Origin: Bacteroidota bacterium
Lineage (GTDB): Bacteria > Bacteroidota > Bacteroidia > Chitinophagales > Chitinophagaceae
Direction: 5' to 3'
NCBI GenBank assembly: GCA_023424015.1
Contig: JAFAEM010000005.1
Location: forward strand, 1-64,000
Length of the DNA stretch: 64,000 nucleotides
Shown here: positions 42,606-51,511 of the stretch, in pieces
How the letters are laid out: each line of letters opens with the position of its first letter
Numbering within the stretch: the first letter of the stretch is position 1
The notes under the pieces: model-generated
Told to the model about the DNA's origin: nothing
The model's database searches: none
The model's input: the letters and a program-made list of their open reading frames with translations, nothing else
Translations under genes and position numbers: made by a program

Positions 42606-43601
42606 TCAGGCCTGCATGGCAACCAGTTTTTGCAAGGCCTGGTAGGCCCGGCCCGATTCAAGACTGTCTACCGCTGCAAGATAGGCATCGTTGTAGGAAC
42701 TGTATTTACCGGTACAATGCAGGGCCATCGCAGCATTGGCCAATACAACCGCATTTTGTGCCCAATTCCCCTCTCCTTTTAGTATTGTCGAAAAAATCTT
42801 TGCAGCTTCTTCCACGGTCTTGCCGCCATGCAGGTCAGCCGCGGAAACAGACCGCTTTCCGAGCTGTTCTGGAGTCATGATCTTTTCGCCCTCATTAGTG
42901 ATCACCTTTGTATCATTCGTCAGCGATATCTCATCGTAACCATCCAAACCATGAATGATGGTAAATGGCTTTCCTCCCAGTTGTAAAAGATAATTGTATA
43001 TCCTTGCCATCTCGAGGCTGTACACACCCACCAACTGGTACTGAGGTCCGGCCGGGTTTACCATAGGGCCGAGCATATTGAAAAAAGTGCGCATGGCCAG
43101 GTTTTTACGGATCGGTCCCACGGTTTTCAGCGCGGGGTGAAACATAGGCGCATGTAAAAAACAAATATTGGCTTCTTCTACTTCCTTTGTCAGCCTGCTA
43201 TTATCGTTCTTAAACTTATATCCCAGTTGCTCCATCACATTAGATGCACCGCTGATCGATGAAGCGCCATAGTTGCCATGCTTGGTCACTTTCTGACCGG
43301 TGCCTGCCACGATAAAACAAGCCAGGGTTGAAATATTAAAAGTATCCTTTCCATCGCCACCGGTTCCCACGATATCGATCGTTTCATATTCTCCAAGATC
43401 TACAGGAACACAGAGTTCGAGCAATGCGTCCTGGAATCCCTGTAATTCAGAAATGGTAATGCTACGCATCAGGTAAACCGTCATAAACGCGGTTACCTCG
43501 TGTTCGTTATAAACGCCTTTGCCAATATTGACCAACACTTCCCTTGCCTGTTCGCGGCCGAGGGTTTTGTGCTCAAAAAGATATTGCAATATTTTTTTCA
43601 T
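42606..43601 (-). CDS. trpD: Anthranilate phosphoribosyltransferase
   Basis: A 331-residue enzyme that joins PRPP and anthranilate. The PRPP-binding IVGTGGDGKDTFNIST is intact, followed by KHGNYGASSISGASNVMEQLG, the RKNLAMRTFFNMLGPMVNPAG segment, and the C-terminal catalytic half. Not fused to TrpG, which is encoded 30 bp upstream as a separate gene. Length is normal. Confidence 0.96.
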   Translation of the reverse strand: MKKILQYLFEHKTLGREQAREVLVNIGKGVYNEHEVTAFMTVYLMRSITISELQGFQDALLELCVPVDLGEYETIDIVGTGGDGKDTFNISTLACFIVAGTGQKVTKHGNYGASSISGASNVMEQLGYKFKNDNSRLTKEVEEANICFLHAPMFHPALKTVGPIRKNLAMRTFFNMLGPMVNPAGPQYQLVGVYSLEMARIYNYLLQLGGKPFTIIHGLDGYDEISLTNDTKVITNEGEKIMTPEQLGKRSVSAADLHGGKTVEEAAKIFSTILKGEGNWAQNAVVLANAAMALHCTGKYSSYNDAYLAAVDSLESGRAYQALQKLVAMQA

Positions 43602-43631
43602 CCTACATTTTCAAATTTTCAAATTCTCAAA

Positions 43632-44204
43632 TCAATTATTCTCCAGCCAGTTCCTCAAAATATGTTCACCCTGCGGTGTAAGTACGCTCTCCGGATGAAA
43701 CTGTACACCCTGCACATCATAGCTTCTGTGTTGCAGTGCCATAATATAACCGTTATCATCCCTTGCAGTCACTTCAAGTTCAGCCGGAAAATTTTCGTCA
43801 CTGACGATCCAGCTATGATAGCGTCCCACTTCAATTTCATCGGGTAGTCCTGCGAAGAGTTTGCTGTTGCCAGTTTGCAGTTTGCAGTTGGTGGCGACAC
43901 CATGATATACCGTCGACAGATTTTCCAGCCTGCCACCAAATGCTTCACCGATGGCCTGTTGACCGAGGCATACACCCAATATTGATTTTGTAGCCGCATA
44001 TTCGTTGATCAGCGGCAGTAGCAGTCCTGCTTCGGAGGGAATGCCTGGGCCCGGTGATAAAATGATCTTATCATATTGTTTTACCTTTTCCAGGGGTAGT
44101 TGGTCATTGCGATGCACTTCAACTTTCTGATGCAATATTTTCTCAACCAGGTGCACCAGGTTGTAGGTGAAAGAATCGTAATTATCAAATACAAGTATTT
44201 TCAT
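43632..44204 (-). CDS. trpG: Anthranilate synthase component II (glutamine amidotransferase)
   Basis: A 190-residue class I glutamine amidotransferase that supplies ammonia to TrpE. The oxyanion strand ILSPGPGIPSEAG, nucleophile Cys in ILGVCLGQQAIGEAFGG, and the His-Glu pair in VQFHPESVLT are all present. It could also serve p-aminobenzoate synthesis, as TrpG often does. It lies 59 bp downstream of trpE, the second structural gene of the operon. Confidence 0.95.
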   Translation of the reverse strand: MKILVFDNYDSFTYNLVHLVEKILHQKVEVHRNDQLPLEKVKQYDKIILSPGPGIPSEAGLLLPLINEYAATKSILGVCLGQQAIGEAFGGRLENLSTVYHGVATNCKLQTGNSKLFAGLPDEIEVGRYHSWIVSDENFPAELEVTARDDNGYIMALQHRSYDVQGVQFHPESVLTPQGEHILRNWLENN

Positions 44205-44263
44205 GTGTGTTCCTTAAACTTTCAAAATTCAAATATTGATCTGTGATCACTGTAAAATGCTGT

Positions 44264-45715
44264 TCATCCCAACTCTCCCGCATTCAGGATCGCTTTTTTC
44301 AGGGCTCCAAGTTTATTGTTTACTTCCTGTAATTCACTTTCGGGTTTTGATGCGGCCACGATGCCTGCGCCAGCCTGGTAATATAAAGTGTTGCCCCTGC
44401 TCAGGAAGGTACGGATCATGATCGCGTGATTACAGCTACCATCAAAACCTATAAACCCGATACCACCGCCATAATACTCCCGTGCTGTGGATTCATAACG
44501 GTCGATCAGTTCCATTGCCCTGAATTTAGGTGCACCGCTGAGTGTGCCGGCAGGAAAAGTTTTGGCCAGCAGTTCGAATGGATTACTGTTGGGCTTTACC
44601 ACACCCGTCACTTCGCTGACGAGGTGGATCACGTGTGAAAAGTATTGCACCTGCCGGTAATGGCTTACTGTAACATTATCGCATACACGACTGAGATCAT
44701 TCCTTGCGAGGTCAACCAGCATCACATGCTCGGCATTTTCTTTGGCATCTTTCAGCAATGATTCCGCGAGCTGATGGTCGGTTTCATCATCCCCGGTTCT
44801 TTTGAATGTGCCGGCGATTGGATGAACAACCGCTTTTCCATTCCTGATTACCAGTTGCGATTCCGGTGATGAGCCCATCAGTTTGTAATCACCGTAGTCA
44901 AAATAGAATAGATAAGGCGAGGGATTGATATTGCGCAAAGCGCGATACACATTGAATTCATCGCCCCGGAACTTTTGCTCAAATCTCCGGCTCAGCACGA
45001 TCTGAAATACATCTCCCCGGTGACAACTCGCGATCCCTTTCTCTACCATCCGCATATAATCAGCATCACTTACATTGGAAATCTCATCTCCAAATGCCTC
45101 AAAAGGGTACACCGGAATATCCTTACTTCGGATCAGTGATTCCAGCACCGCCAGTTCCGATTCAACCCCCGCGACCCTGTTCTCACAAATAAAAAGTTCG
45201 TCTTTGAAATGATTGATGGCAATGACGTATTGATAGAGACGGTAGCGCATCAGGGGTAGACTGGAGCCGTTATTTTTCCGACTGGTAACCGGGGATTGGG
45301 TGGTGGTGCTTTTTGGTGAAAGGGTTATAGTATCAAAAAACTGCACGGCGTCATAACAGGTGTAGCCAAACAGACCCTGTGCAAATTTTCCTTCGCGGGT
45401 GTCGGATGGCTTTATCTCAAATTTTTGCATAAAATCCCAGAGCAATTGAGGGACTTGCTGGGTATTAGCGATATCCATTCTCTCGGGGCTTTGACCGGGA
45501 AGTTTAAACTCGATACTTTTTGCCGTACGGATCTCGATACCGGCGATCGCGTTGATGCCGATAAAGGAGTAGCTGTTTTCAGAAGAATGAAAATCGGTGC
45601 TTTCGAGGAGTATCGTATCGCGGAAACGGTCGCGCAAACGCAGGTAAATTCCAACGGGTGTAAACACATCCGCCAGCAGCTTCTTACAGCCTGTATGGAT
45701 CTCAACTTTCTTCAT
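44264..45715 (-). CDS. trpE: Anthranilate synthase component I
   Basis: A 483-residue chorismate-utilising enzyme that makes anthranilate with TrpG. The tryptophan feedback motif LLES is at residues 36-39 with a following Ser50, so allosteric inhibition by Trp is expected. The catalytic C-terminal domain shows MRMVEKGIASCHRGDVFQIVLSRRF, SPESQLVIRNGKAVVHPIAGT, the DxxEN-like LVDLARNDLSRVC and AGTLSGAPKFRAMELI. First structural gene of the operon. The 150 bp upstream hold a Trp-rich leader peptide and an intrinsic terminator. Confidence 0.96.
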   Translation of the reverse strand: MKKVEIHTGCKKLLADVFTPVGIYLRLRDRFRDTILLESTDFHSSENSYSFIGINAIAGIEIRTAKSIEFKLPGQSPERMDIANTQQVPQLLWDFMQKFEIKPSDTREGKFAQGLFGYTCYDAVQFFDTITLSPKSTTTQSPVTSRKNNGSSLPLMRYRLYQYVIAINHFKDELFICENRVAGVESELAVLESLIRSKDIPVYPFEAFGDEISNVSDADYMRMVEKGIASCHRGDVFQIVLSRRFEQKFRGDEFNVYRALRNINPSPYLFYFDYGDYKLMGSSPESQLVIRNGKAVVHPIAGTFKRTGDDETDHQLAESLLKDAKENAEHVMLVDLARNDLSRVCDNVTVSHYRQVQYFSHVIHLVSEVTGVVKPNSNPFELLAKTFPAGTLSGAPKFRAMELIDRYESTAREYYGGGIGFIGFDGSCNHAIMIRTFLSRGNTLYYQAGAGIVAASKPESELQEVNNKLGALKKAILNAGELG

Positions 45716-45741
45716 AACTATTTTGGCCCTTTCCGTTAAAT

Positions 45742-45764
45742 AAAAAACCCCGAACTAGTCGGGG
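45742..45764 (-). terminator. trp attenuator terminator
   Basis: On the minus strand CCCCGA at plus 45753-45748 (as TCGGGG on that strand's 3' arm) forms a 6-bp G/C-rich stem with 45759-45764 around a 5-nt CTAGT loop, followed by six T encoded by A at 45742-45747. It lies 37 nt after the leader-peptide stop and 26 nt before the trpE start, the expected place for a transcription attenuator. Confidence 0.85.
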
Positions 45765-45801
45765 CTTACAATATAATTCGTTTATAAAAATAGCAACGGC
45801 A

Positions 45802-45864
45802 TTACATCACCCCTGAAGAGCTTGTATACCACCACCACTGGATTGTATTAAAATTTTGCATCAT
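45802..45864 (-). CDS. trpL: trp operon leader peptide
   Basis: A 20-codon ORF on the minus strand, starting ATG-ATG at 45864 and ending TAA at 45804-45802, too short for usual gene calls. It contains three consecutive Trp codons (plus 45829-45837) within IQWWWYTSSS. In enteric trp leaders tandem Trp codons stall ribosomes when charged tRNA-Trp is scarce, letting an antiterminator form. Here the G-run in the Ser-Gly codons after the Trp codons (GGGG near 45777 of the transcript, plus about 45811-45814) could pair with the 5' C-run of the terminator. An AATATTTG, one base off TAnnTTTG, lies just upstream of the start. Control of trpE by attenuation is strongly suggested. Confidence 0.85.
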   Translation of the reverse strand: MMQNFNTIQWWWYTSSSGVM

Positions 45865-45909
45865 TGCTTTGCAAATATTGTATCGAAAAATCATTTTACC
45901 AAAAAAATT

Positions 45910-46133
45910 ATGGTGAGCCACGGATTAACCGATTGATCTGCCTGCGGCAGATGGGGAGCCACGAATGACACGAATTGCACGAATAAAGCCACGGATTACG
46001 CGGATTCCACGGAGTGTGACTCTTTGTGCCACGAATGACACGAATTGCACGAATAAAGCCACAGATTACACAGATTTCACGGATTAATTTCTCCGTGTTC
46101 TTCATGTTAAACTCCGTGTTCTCCGTGACCGAA
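45910..46133. repeat. CACGAATT/CACGGATT dispersed repeat
   Basis: Units such as GCCACGAATGACACGAATTGCAC occur twice (about 45958-45981 and 46028-46051 in part), each followed by GCCACRGATTACRCRGATT. The right part, 46092-46130, has CTCCGTG units in reverse orientation, complementary to CACGGAG. A small hairpin ATCTGCC-TGC-GGCAGAT is at 45936-45952. This repeat type is widespread in unrelated bacteria and gives spurious Arg/Ile/Val/Cys-rich translations. It lies between the trp promoter region and the small GNAT gene. Confidence 0.75.
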
Positions 46134-46159
46134 TGGAAAAATCGGTTTAACTTGTAAAC

Positions 46160-46453
46160 ATGCAGATACTAAATAAACAAACTAATGGGAAAGGCATGTT
46201 TTATGTAGAACAGGATGGTAGAATACTCGCCGAAATGACTTACACCATGCCCTCTCCTGAAAAAATGATCATTGACCACACAGAGGTCGGTGATGAACTA
46301 CGCGGCAAGAATGTCGGAAACCAATTGGTGTATACAGCAGTGGAATATGCCCGCACCCACCAGATCAAGATCATTCCGCTTTGTCCTTTTGCACATTCGG
46401 TATTTAAAAAGAAACCAGAGTACGGAGATGTGTTGGTTAATCCTATGCACTAA
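46160..46453 (+). CDS. Small GNAT-like N-acetyltransferase (YidJ/YjdJ type)
   Basis: A 97-residue protein of the compact Gcn5-related family (Pfam PF14542 type): GRILAEMTYTMPSPEKMIIDHTEVGDELRGKNVGNQLVYTAVEYAR and the ending KIIPLCPFAHSVFKKKPEYGDVL. The acetyl-CoA loop RGKNVGNQL is visible, and the PLCPF Cys is the conserved family cysteine. Substrate unknown; likely a small amine. Single gene between repeat DNA and a convergent protease gene. Confidence 0.88.
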   Translation: MQILNKQTNGKGMFYVEQDGRILAEMTYTMPSPEKMIIDHTEVGDELRGKNVGNQLVYTAVEYARTHQIKIIPLCPFAHSVFKKKPEYGDVLVNPMH

Positions 46454-46663
46454 ATTTCCGCCGATCAATGTAATTGGGAATTGAGAATTCGGACAGACCG
46501 ATATCAAGTTGGGATTTGTTTGCCTGATCCGCGATATGTCAGGAAACCACAGCGCACACAGGGAACACAGCGGCGTATTAGCATCATGTCCTGTTCTCCA
46601 TAGCAGATTTAACACGTAGACGCCAGCGTTCCCCGGACAATAATGACTCCCAAATTCAAATCC

Positions 46664-47500
46664 CTAATTCCCCAGCAGCCCTGCATCCAGGTATTGCAAC
46701 GCCACATCACCCCGGATAGCCCAGGTTTGCTTTGTACTGGGCTGGCCCGCGAAAATGACACCGGTGAAACGATAGATCGCGTTGTTGTTGGCATCGCGGA
46801 ATTTTCCAAAGACCGGGGCACCGGAATATCCCTGCGCAGCGTAAGGCCTGATAAAATAATAGTAACGGGAGGTCGCATTTAGAATCGCCAACGCGCTATC
46901 TGAAGTGCTGGGAAAATTTAAACGCAGGGAAGCATCATAATCTGCAAAGCCATCGGGATTCACAATTCCCTCCAGGCGCTGCTGCCGCGAAAAGAAAGCC
47001 GGAACATCACCAGGCCTGGTAGGATAACCAAAAACTATAACTTCTTCGGGCTCTGTGTCAATATAAGACAGGTCGACCAGGTCATTGATATAAAATATAT
47101 CGGCATCGGTCGGCAGATTGACTGGGATCTTAAAAAGATCGATGCGGTCCACCATACTAAATACTTCCGTCTTCCCGGTTCGCGCTTCACTGATATCAAT
47201 GGCCAGTAACCTGGTATCCCGGGAATTGACGAGTTTATATTTTAAATAAAGCGTATCTGTATTGAACGTTATGGCTTTCTTCAGGGGATTCATTCCCTTG
47301 ATGGCATGATAGTTAGATACGAGGAAGCTGGTGTCGCCAGACCGGTAAAAAAATGCTGTGCCTGTTCTTTGCTGGTTGTCTGTAACGGTGAAAATCGGGT
47401 AACTATATGAAGCAAGCGAAGGGCCATGACTGGTTTGAGCCGACGCAAGTGAAAAGGCCAGGGAACAGAACCCCAATATAATAGGAAAGGTCGTCTTCAT
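46664..47500 (-). CDS. Exported trypsin-like serine peptidase
   Basis: 278 residues from ATG 47500, chosen for the signal MKTTFPIILGFCSLAFSLASA; an ATG four codons earlier is possible. The mature domain has the chymotrypsin-fold triad: His in FLVSNYHAIKG, a likely Asp in RIDLFKIPV, and Ser in QGYSGAPVFGKF. FFYRSGDTSFLVSNYHA resembles the start of trypsin-2/DegP-type domains, but there is no PDZ domain. Periplasmic or secreted; target unknown. Single gene, divergent from the S9 peptidase. Confidence 0.85.
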   Translation of the reverse strand: MKTTFPIILGFCSLAFSLASAQTSHGPSLASYSYPIFTVTDNQQRTGTAFFYRSGDTSFLVSNYHAIKGMNPLKKAITFNTDTLYLKYKLVNSRDTRLLAIDISEARTGKTEVFSMVDRIDLFKIPVNLPTDADIFYINDLVDLSYIDTEPEEVIVFGYPTRPGDVPAFFSRQQRLEGIVNPDGFADYDASLRLNFPSTSDSALAILNATSRYYYFIRPYAAQGYSGAPVFGKFRDANNNAIYRFTGVIFAGQPSTKQTWAIRGDVALQYLDAGLLGN

Positions 47501-47682
47501 AGAGGCTTGCAATTTACCCTATGTAAACGCAAAAAAGGGTTATGAAATTGCCAATGTTTGCGATCCATTTAGCCCGTACCAGGCCCCTGCCGCAAACTTT
47601 CCTGATTACTCACGTCTAATCACAGGTCTCTCAAACGGTTTTATTAATTGCTTATCTTGGAAACCCAAAAAAATCAAATCAC

Positions 47683-50145
47683 ATGAACTTACTGCGCAGT
47701 TTTGTTATTGTTTCGCTACTATTTGTTGCCAGCATGGCCGAGGGCCAGGACGATGGTTATAAGACTCCTCCCAAAGACATCACCGATATGCTTCTTGCCA
47801 ATCCAACGCCTAATGTAAGAGTTGATGAAAAGGGCGAATGGTTGTTGTTCACTCAAAGTAACAGTTATCGTTCGGTGGAGGAACTGGCAAGACCGGAACT
47901 GCGTTTAGCCGGGCTTCGCATCAATCCCAACAACTATGCACCCAGCCGGTCGAATTTTATCAATGATATTTATTTGAAAAATATCAAAACCCGCAACGAG
48001 TCGAAGATCCAGGGCCTGCCTTCACCTTTATATGCGAGCAACGTGAGCTGGAGCCCCGACAATAAAAAGATTGCTTTTACAAACACCACTTCCAGCCGGG
48101 TCGATCTTTACGTAATTGAAGTCGCTACAAAAAAAGCAACAAAGGTCAATAAGACTCCCCTGAATAATGTATATGGAAGTTATTCATGGTATGATAACAA
48201 CAGCCTGCTTTACCAGGCAACTCTGAAACCTGCAACGGTCGCCCCGCCCAAGCCGGCCGCTCCAAAAGGCCCGACCGTACAGGAGAATTATGGCAAGGCT
48301 GCACCGCGTCCCACTTACCAGGATATGATCAAGAGTCCTTATGATGAAGATCTTTTTGAATTCTATGCCACCTCACAATTGGTAAAAAATACCGGCGGTG
48401 TTGAAACAAAAATTGGCAAGCCCGCGATCTATGCCAGTGTGAGCGTGTCGCCAGATAAAAAATATTTGCTGATCCGTACACTCAAAAAACCCTTCTCTTA
48501 CCTGGTGCCTGCTTTTGGATTTCCATCCACTGTTGCAGTAACGGATATGACTGGAAAGCTGGTTAAACATGTAGGAGATCTGCCGTCCAGCGAAACTGCA
48601 CCATCAGGCAACGATAATGTACAGGATGTGCAACGCGGTTTTGAGTGGCGCGACGATCAGCCTTCGACTCTTGTATGGTGCAGGCCACTCGATGGAGGGT
48701 TGATCAAAACAGAAGCAGAATATCGCGACGCGGTATATGCCCTCCCAGCGCCGTTCACCGGGGAGCCTGTTCAATTGTTTAAAACGAAAATGCGTTACCG
48801 CGGTACTACCTGGGGTAACGAGAACCTGGCGCTTGTTACGGAAGGATTGCGTGGCCGCCAGGTGGTCCAAATCGACAGGTATAATCCAGTTACCGGTGAC
48901 CTTGAAGCCCTGATCACCCGAAATACTACGAATGCTTATGCAAATCCTGGTTTCCCGTTAACAAAGCCCAATCAATTCAACCGTGATGTGTTGGTAACTA
49001 TCGACAATGGAAACAAAATTATTTTCAACAATACCACGGGCAGTTCGCCAAAAGGTGATCTTCCTTTCCTGATGTCGTATGATGTACATACAAAAAAAGC
49101 AGATACTATCTGGCGTTGTCGTGAAGGTAGTTTTGAAATGGTGACTAATGTGATCGATGCGGAAAAACTGGTGTTGATCACGCGGAAAGAATCAGAAAAA
49201 GAAATGCCCAACTATTGGTTGAAAAATCTGAAACTACGTATTGCCGATCAGCAACTCACTTCGTTTTCCAATCCCTATCCGCAGCTTGAAGGTGTAAGCA
49301 AAGAAAAAATAAAATATAAACGAGCAGATGGTGTTGATCTCACGGGCGACTTGTATTTACCAAAAGGATACGATGCAAAACGCGATGGCCCCCTGCCTGT
49401 TTTCATATGGGCATACCCCGCTGAGTTCAATTCAGCAGCTGATGCGGCCCAGATACGTGGAAGTGAACACAAATTCACACTGCTGAGCTGGGGTTCACCG
49501 ATATATTATGTTACGCAGGGTTATGCAGTGTTGAATAATGCGGAGATGCCGATCGTTGCCGTACAAAAAGATAGCGTCACCGGTGTTCAACCCAAGCCAA
49601 ATGACAATTTTGTAGACCAGTTAAAAATGAATGCGGAAGCGGCGATCAACAAACTTGCTGATATGGGTGTTGGCGACCGGAATCGTGTGGCAGTAGGTGG
49701 ACACAGCTATGGTGCCTTCATGACGGCGAACCTGTTGGCGCATACCAATCTGTTCAAAGGTGGTATCGCCCGTAGTGGCGCTTACAACAGAACACTTACA
49801 CCGTTTGGTTTTCAAAACGAAGATCGCACTTACTGGCAGGCGCCGGATCTGTACAATGCCATGAGCCCATTCAGTCATGCCGATAAGATCAAGACGCCGA
49901 TCCTGCTGATACATGGGGACCTGGACAACAACACCGGCACTTATCCTATCCAAAGCGAGCGGATGTTCAATGCCATCAAAGGACATGGCGGTACGGTTAA
50001 ATACATCAGCCTTCCGTATGAAAGTCATGGCTATGCCGGTCGTGAAAATATTCTTCACACCCTTGCAGAGCAGTTTGAATGGCTGGAGAAATATGTGAAG
50101 AATGCGGGAAAAGATGAAAAAAAGAACGAGCCCAAAGCATTTTAA
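47683..50145 (+). CDS. S9-family (prolyl oligopeptidase-type) serine peptidase
   Basis: An 820-residue exported enzyme with signal MNLLRSFVIVSLLFVASMAEG. The N-terminal two-thirds form a beta-propeller with blade-like repeats (SWSPDNKKIAFTNT, YASVSVSPDKKYLLIRT). The C-terminal alpha/beta hydrolase carries the triad: Ser675 in VGGHSYGAFM, Asp748 in IHGDLDNNTG and His782 in ESHGYAGREN. The start region PPKDITDMLLANPTPNVRVDEKG is shared with glutamyl-endopeptidase-like S9 members. It probably trims peptides in the periplasm. A 13-bp hairpin follows the gene. Confidence 0.93.
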   Translation: MNLLRSFVIVSLLFVASMAEGQDDGYKTPPKDITDMLLANPTPNVRVDEKGEWLLFTQSNSYRSVEELARPELRLAGLRINPNNYAPSRSNFINDIYLKNIKTRNESKIQGLPSPLYASNVSWSPDNKKIAFTNTTSSRVDLYVIEVATKKATKVNKTPLNNVYGSYSWYDNNSLLYQATLKPATVAPPKPAAPKGPTVQENYGKAAPRPTYQDMIKSPYDEDLFEFYATSQLVKNTGGVETKIGKPAIYASVSVSPDKKYLLIRTLKKPFSYLVPAFGFPSTVAVTDMTGKLVKHVGDLPSSETAPSGNDNVQDVQRGFEWRDDQPSTLVWCRPLDGGLIKTEAEYRDAVYALPAPFTGEPVQLFKTKMRYRGTTWGNENLALVTEGLRGRQVVQIDRYNPVTGDLEALITRNTTNAYANPGFPLTKPNQFNRDVLVTIDNGNKIIFNNTTGSSPKGDLPFLMSYDVHTKKADTIWRCREGSFEMVTNVIDAEKLVLITRKESEKEMPNYWLKNLKLRIADQQLTSFSNPYPQLEGVSKEKIKYKRADGVDLTGDLYLPKGYDAKRDGPLPVFIWAYPAEFNSAADAAQIRGSEHKFTLLSWGSPIYYVTQGYAVLNNAEMPIVAVQKDSVTGVQPKPNDNFVDQLKMNAEAAINKLADMGVGDRNRVAVGGHSYGAFMTANLLAHTNLFKGGIARSGAYNRTLTPFGFQNEDRTYWQAPDLYNAMSPFSHADKIKTPILLIHGDLDNNTGTYPIQSERMFNAIKGHGGTVKYISLPYESHGYAGRENILHTLAEQFEWLEKYVKNAGKDEKKNEPKAF

Positions 50146-50203
50146 GATAGCGTATTACCCATCCGCAAGACGCTTAAATAAAGGCGAAGACACAATAATT
50201 ATC

Positions 50204-50246
50204 AATCGGGAAGTATAGATTAATTGCTGATCAATACTTCCCGATT
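50204..50246 (+). terminator. Hairpin downstream of S9 peptidase
   Basis: AATCGGGAAGTAT at 50204-50216 pairs perfectly with ATACTTCCCGATT at 50234-50246 across a 17-nt loop. It lies 58 bp after the peptidase stop. The following T-run is short (TTTC), so it may be a moderate terminator. Confidence 0.65.
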
Positions 50247-50361
50247 TCAATATATGGAAGCCTCATCAGGTTTTTAGATTGCCTGGTGATCTTGAATAAA
50301 TGCAGCTATTGTAATATCTGTCTATCGCATATATATTTACTGAATCACAACCAGCCGCATT

Positions 50362-50892
50362 ATGACCATTCGCACACTATTTATCATCATTCTTAAAGTT
50401 TTGGGAATACTTTCCTTAAAAGAATTAATTCTTGTTCTTACACAATTCATCACGATCGTCGCGAGCTTTTTTACCGGGTATGGTTTTAATGATGGACTTT
50501 TTATGCTATTTGTATCACTTGTAGCATTAGCCCTGTCACTTGCAGTTTGCTATTTTCTTATTTTCAGAGCAGGATACCTGGTTGATAAACTTGCTCTCGA
50601 CCAGGGATTCCAGGAGACAACGCTTGCGTTGAATACTCAAATTGCTTCAATATTCAGGATTGTTCTTATTGTAACTGCTTTCCTGATTCTTATCAGAGAA
50701 ATTCCCGAATTTCTCCGGATCGTTGTTTTAGAATTGCAGCGGCCTGATGTGAGTTTACTGGAAGGAGGCACCGACTGGTCAGGAGCAATCGCATCCGGCG
50801 CGAAGATCATTATCGCATTATTACTGATTGGTGAAAGAAACCGGATTCTTGATTTTCTGACACCAGTTGTGAAAACTGAGGAAAAAGCCTAG
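50362..50892 (+). CDS. Hypothetical membrane protein
   Basis: A 176-residue protein with about four transmembrane segments, at roughly 7-40, 42-68, 95-115 and 143-158. The loop between helices two and three (YLVDKLALDQGFQETTLALN) and the end are charged. No family is recognised. It overlaps the stop of the convergent response regulator by 4 bp. Codon use and composition resemble the neighbours. Confidence 0.7.
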   Translation: MTIRTLFIIILKVLGILSLKELILVLTQFITIVASFFTGYGFNDGLFMLFVSLVALALSLAVCYFLIFRAGYLVDKLALDQGFQETTLALNTQIASIFRIVLIVTAFLILIREIPEFLRIVVLELQRPDVSLLEGGTDWSGAIASGAKIIIALLLIGERNRILDFLTPVVKTEEKA

Positions 50893-51278
50893 GGCAATAG
50901 CTTGTTGATCCCGTCGTTAAACTCGTCGAGGTTAAACGGCTTTTCGAAAAACATGTCAGCGCCATTTTCGAGGGCAACCTCACGAGCCAGACCAAAACCG
51001 GATATCATGATGATCTTGAGAGAAGGATAGCGCTGTTTCAGGTAAACGATAAAATCAATACCGTATCCGTCGGGTAATTTATTGTCGAGGATCACTGCCA
51101 GTGGCTGGTTGGCTTTCAGGTATTCATCGGCTGATAGAAGGTCTTTTACATAGTCCAGTTCAAACCGGCTTTCATGAAGTACCATATCAAGTACTAAACC
51201 CATTTGTCCGTCGTCGTCGACAACCAGGATCTTGCTTGTAGTACTGGTTTTCGGATCAGCTGTTTTTGCCATATTCAT
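50889..51278 (-). CDS. Stand-alone response-regulator receiver protein
   Basis: A 129-residue receiver domain without an output domain. Acidic residues ILVVDDDGQMG, phospho-acceptor Asp65 in AVILDNKLPDG, Ser/Thr in IIMISGFG and Lys in MFFEKPFNLDE are all present. CheY/Spo0F-like proteins of this kind relay phosphate between proteins or act allosterically. No kinase gene is next to it, so the partner is unknown. It overlaps the end of the convergent membrane-protein gene. Confidence 0.9.
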   Translation of the reverse strand: MNMAKTADPKTSTTSKILVVDDDGQMGLVLDMVLHESRFELDYVKDLLSADEYLKANQPLAVILDNKLPDGYGIDFIVYLKQRYPSLKIIMISGFGLAREVALENGADMFFEKPFNLDEFNDGINKLLP

Positions 51279-51511
51279 TTTTATATGTGATAACAGTTTC
51301 TTAACATCCAGACCAGGTCACCGGGTGGCTTTTACAAAAGTAAACCCAACTGGCTGCTATTGAGAAACTTTTCGGATTAATTATTTTGATCCCGTCATTA
51401 TGCAATAAATGCGCCAAGTTGGCGACCCCGACCCCACAGATCCAGGATGTTTTGCCTCGCGATTTTGCCAGCCTGTATAACTGTTATAAATTACAGTATT
51501 ACACACTGCAT

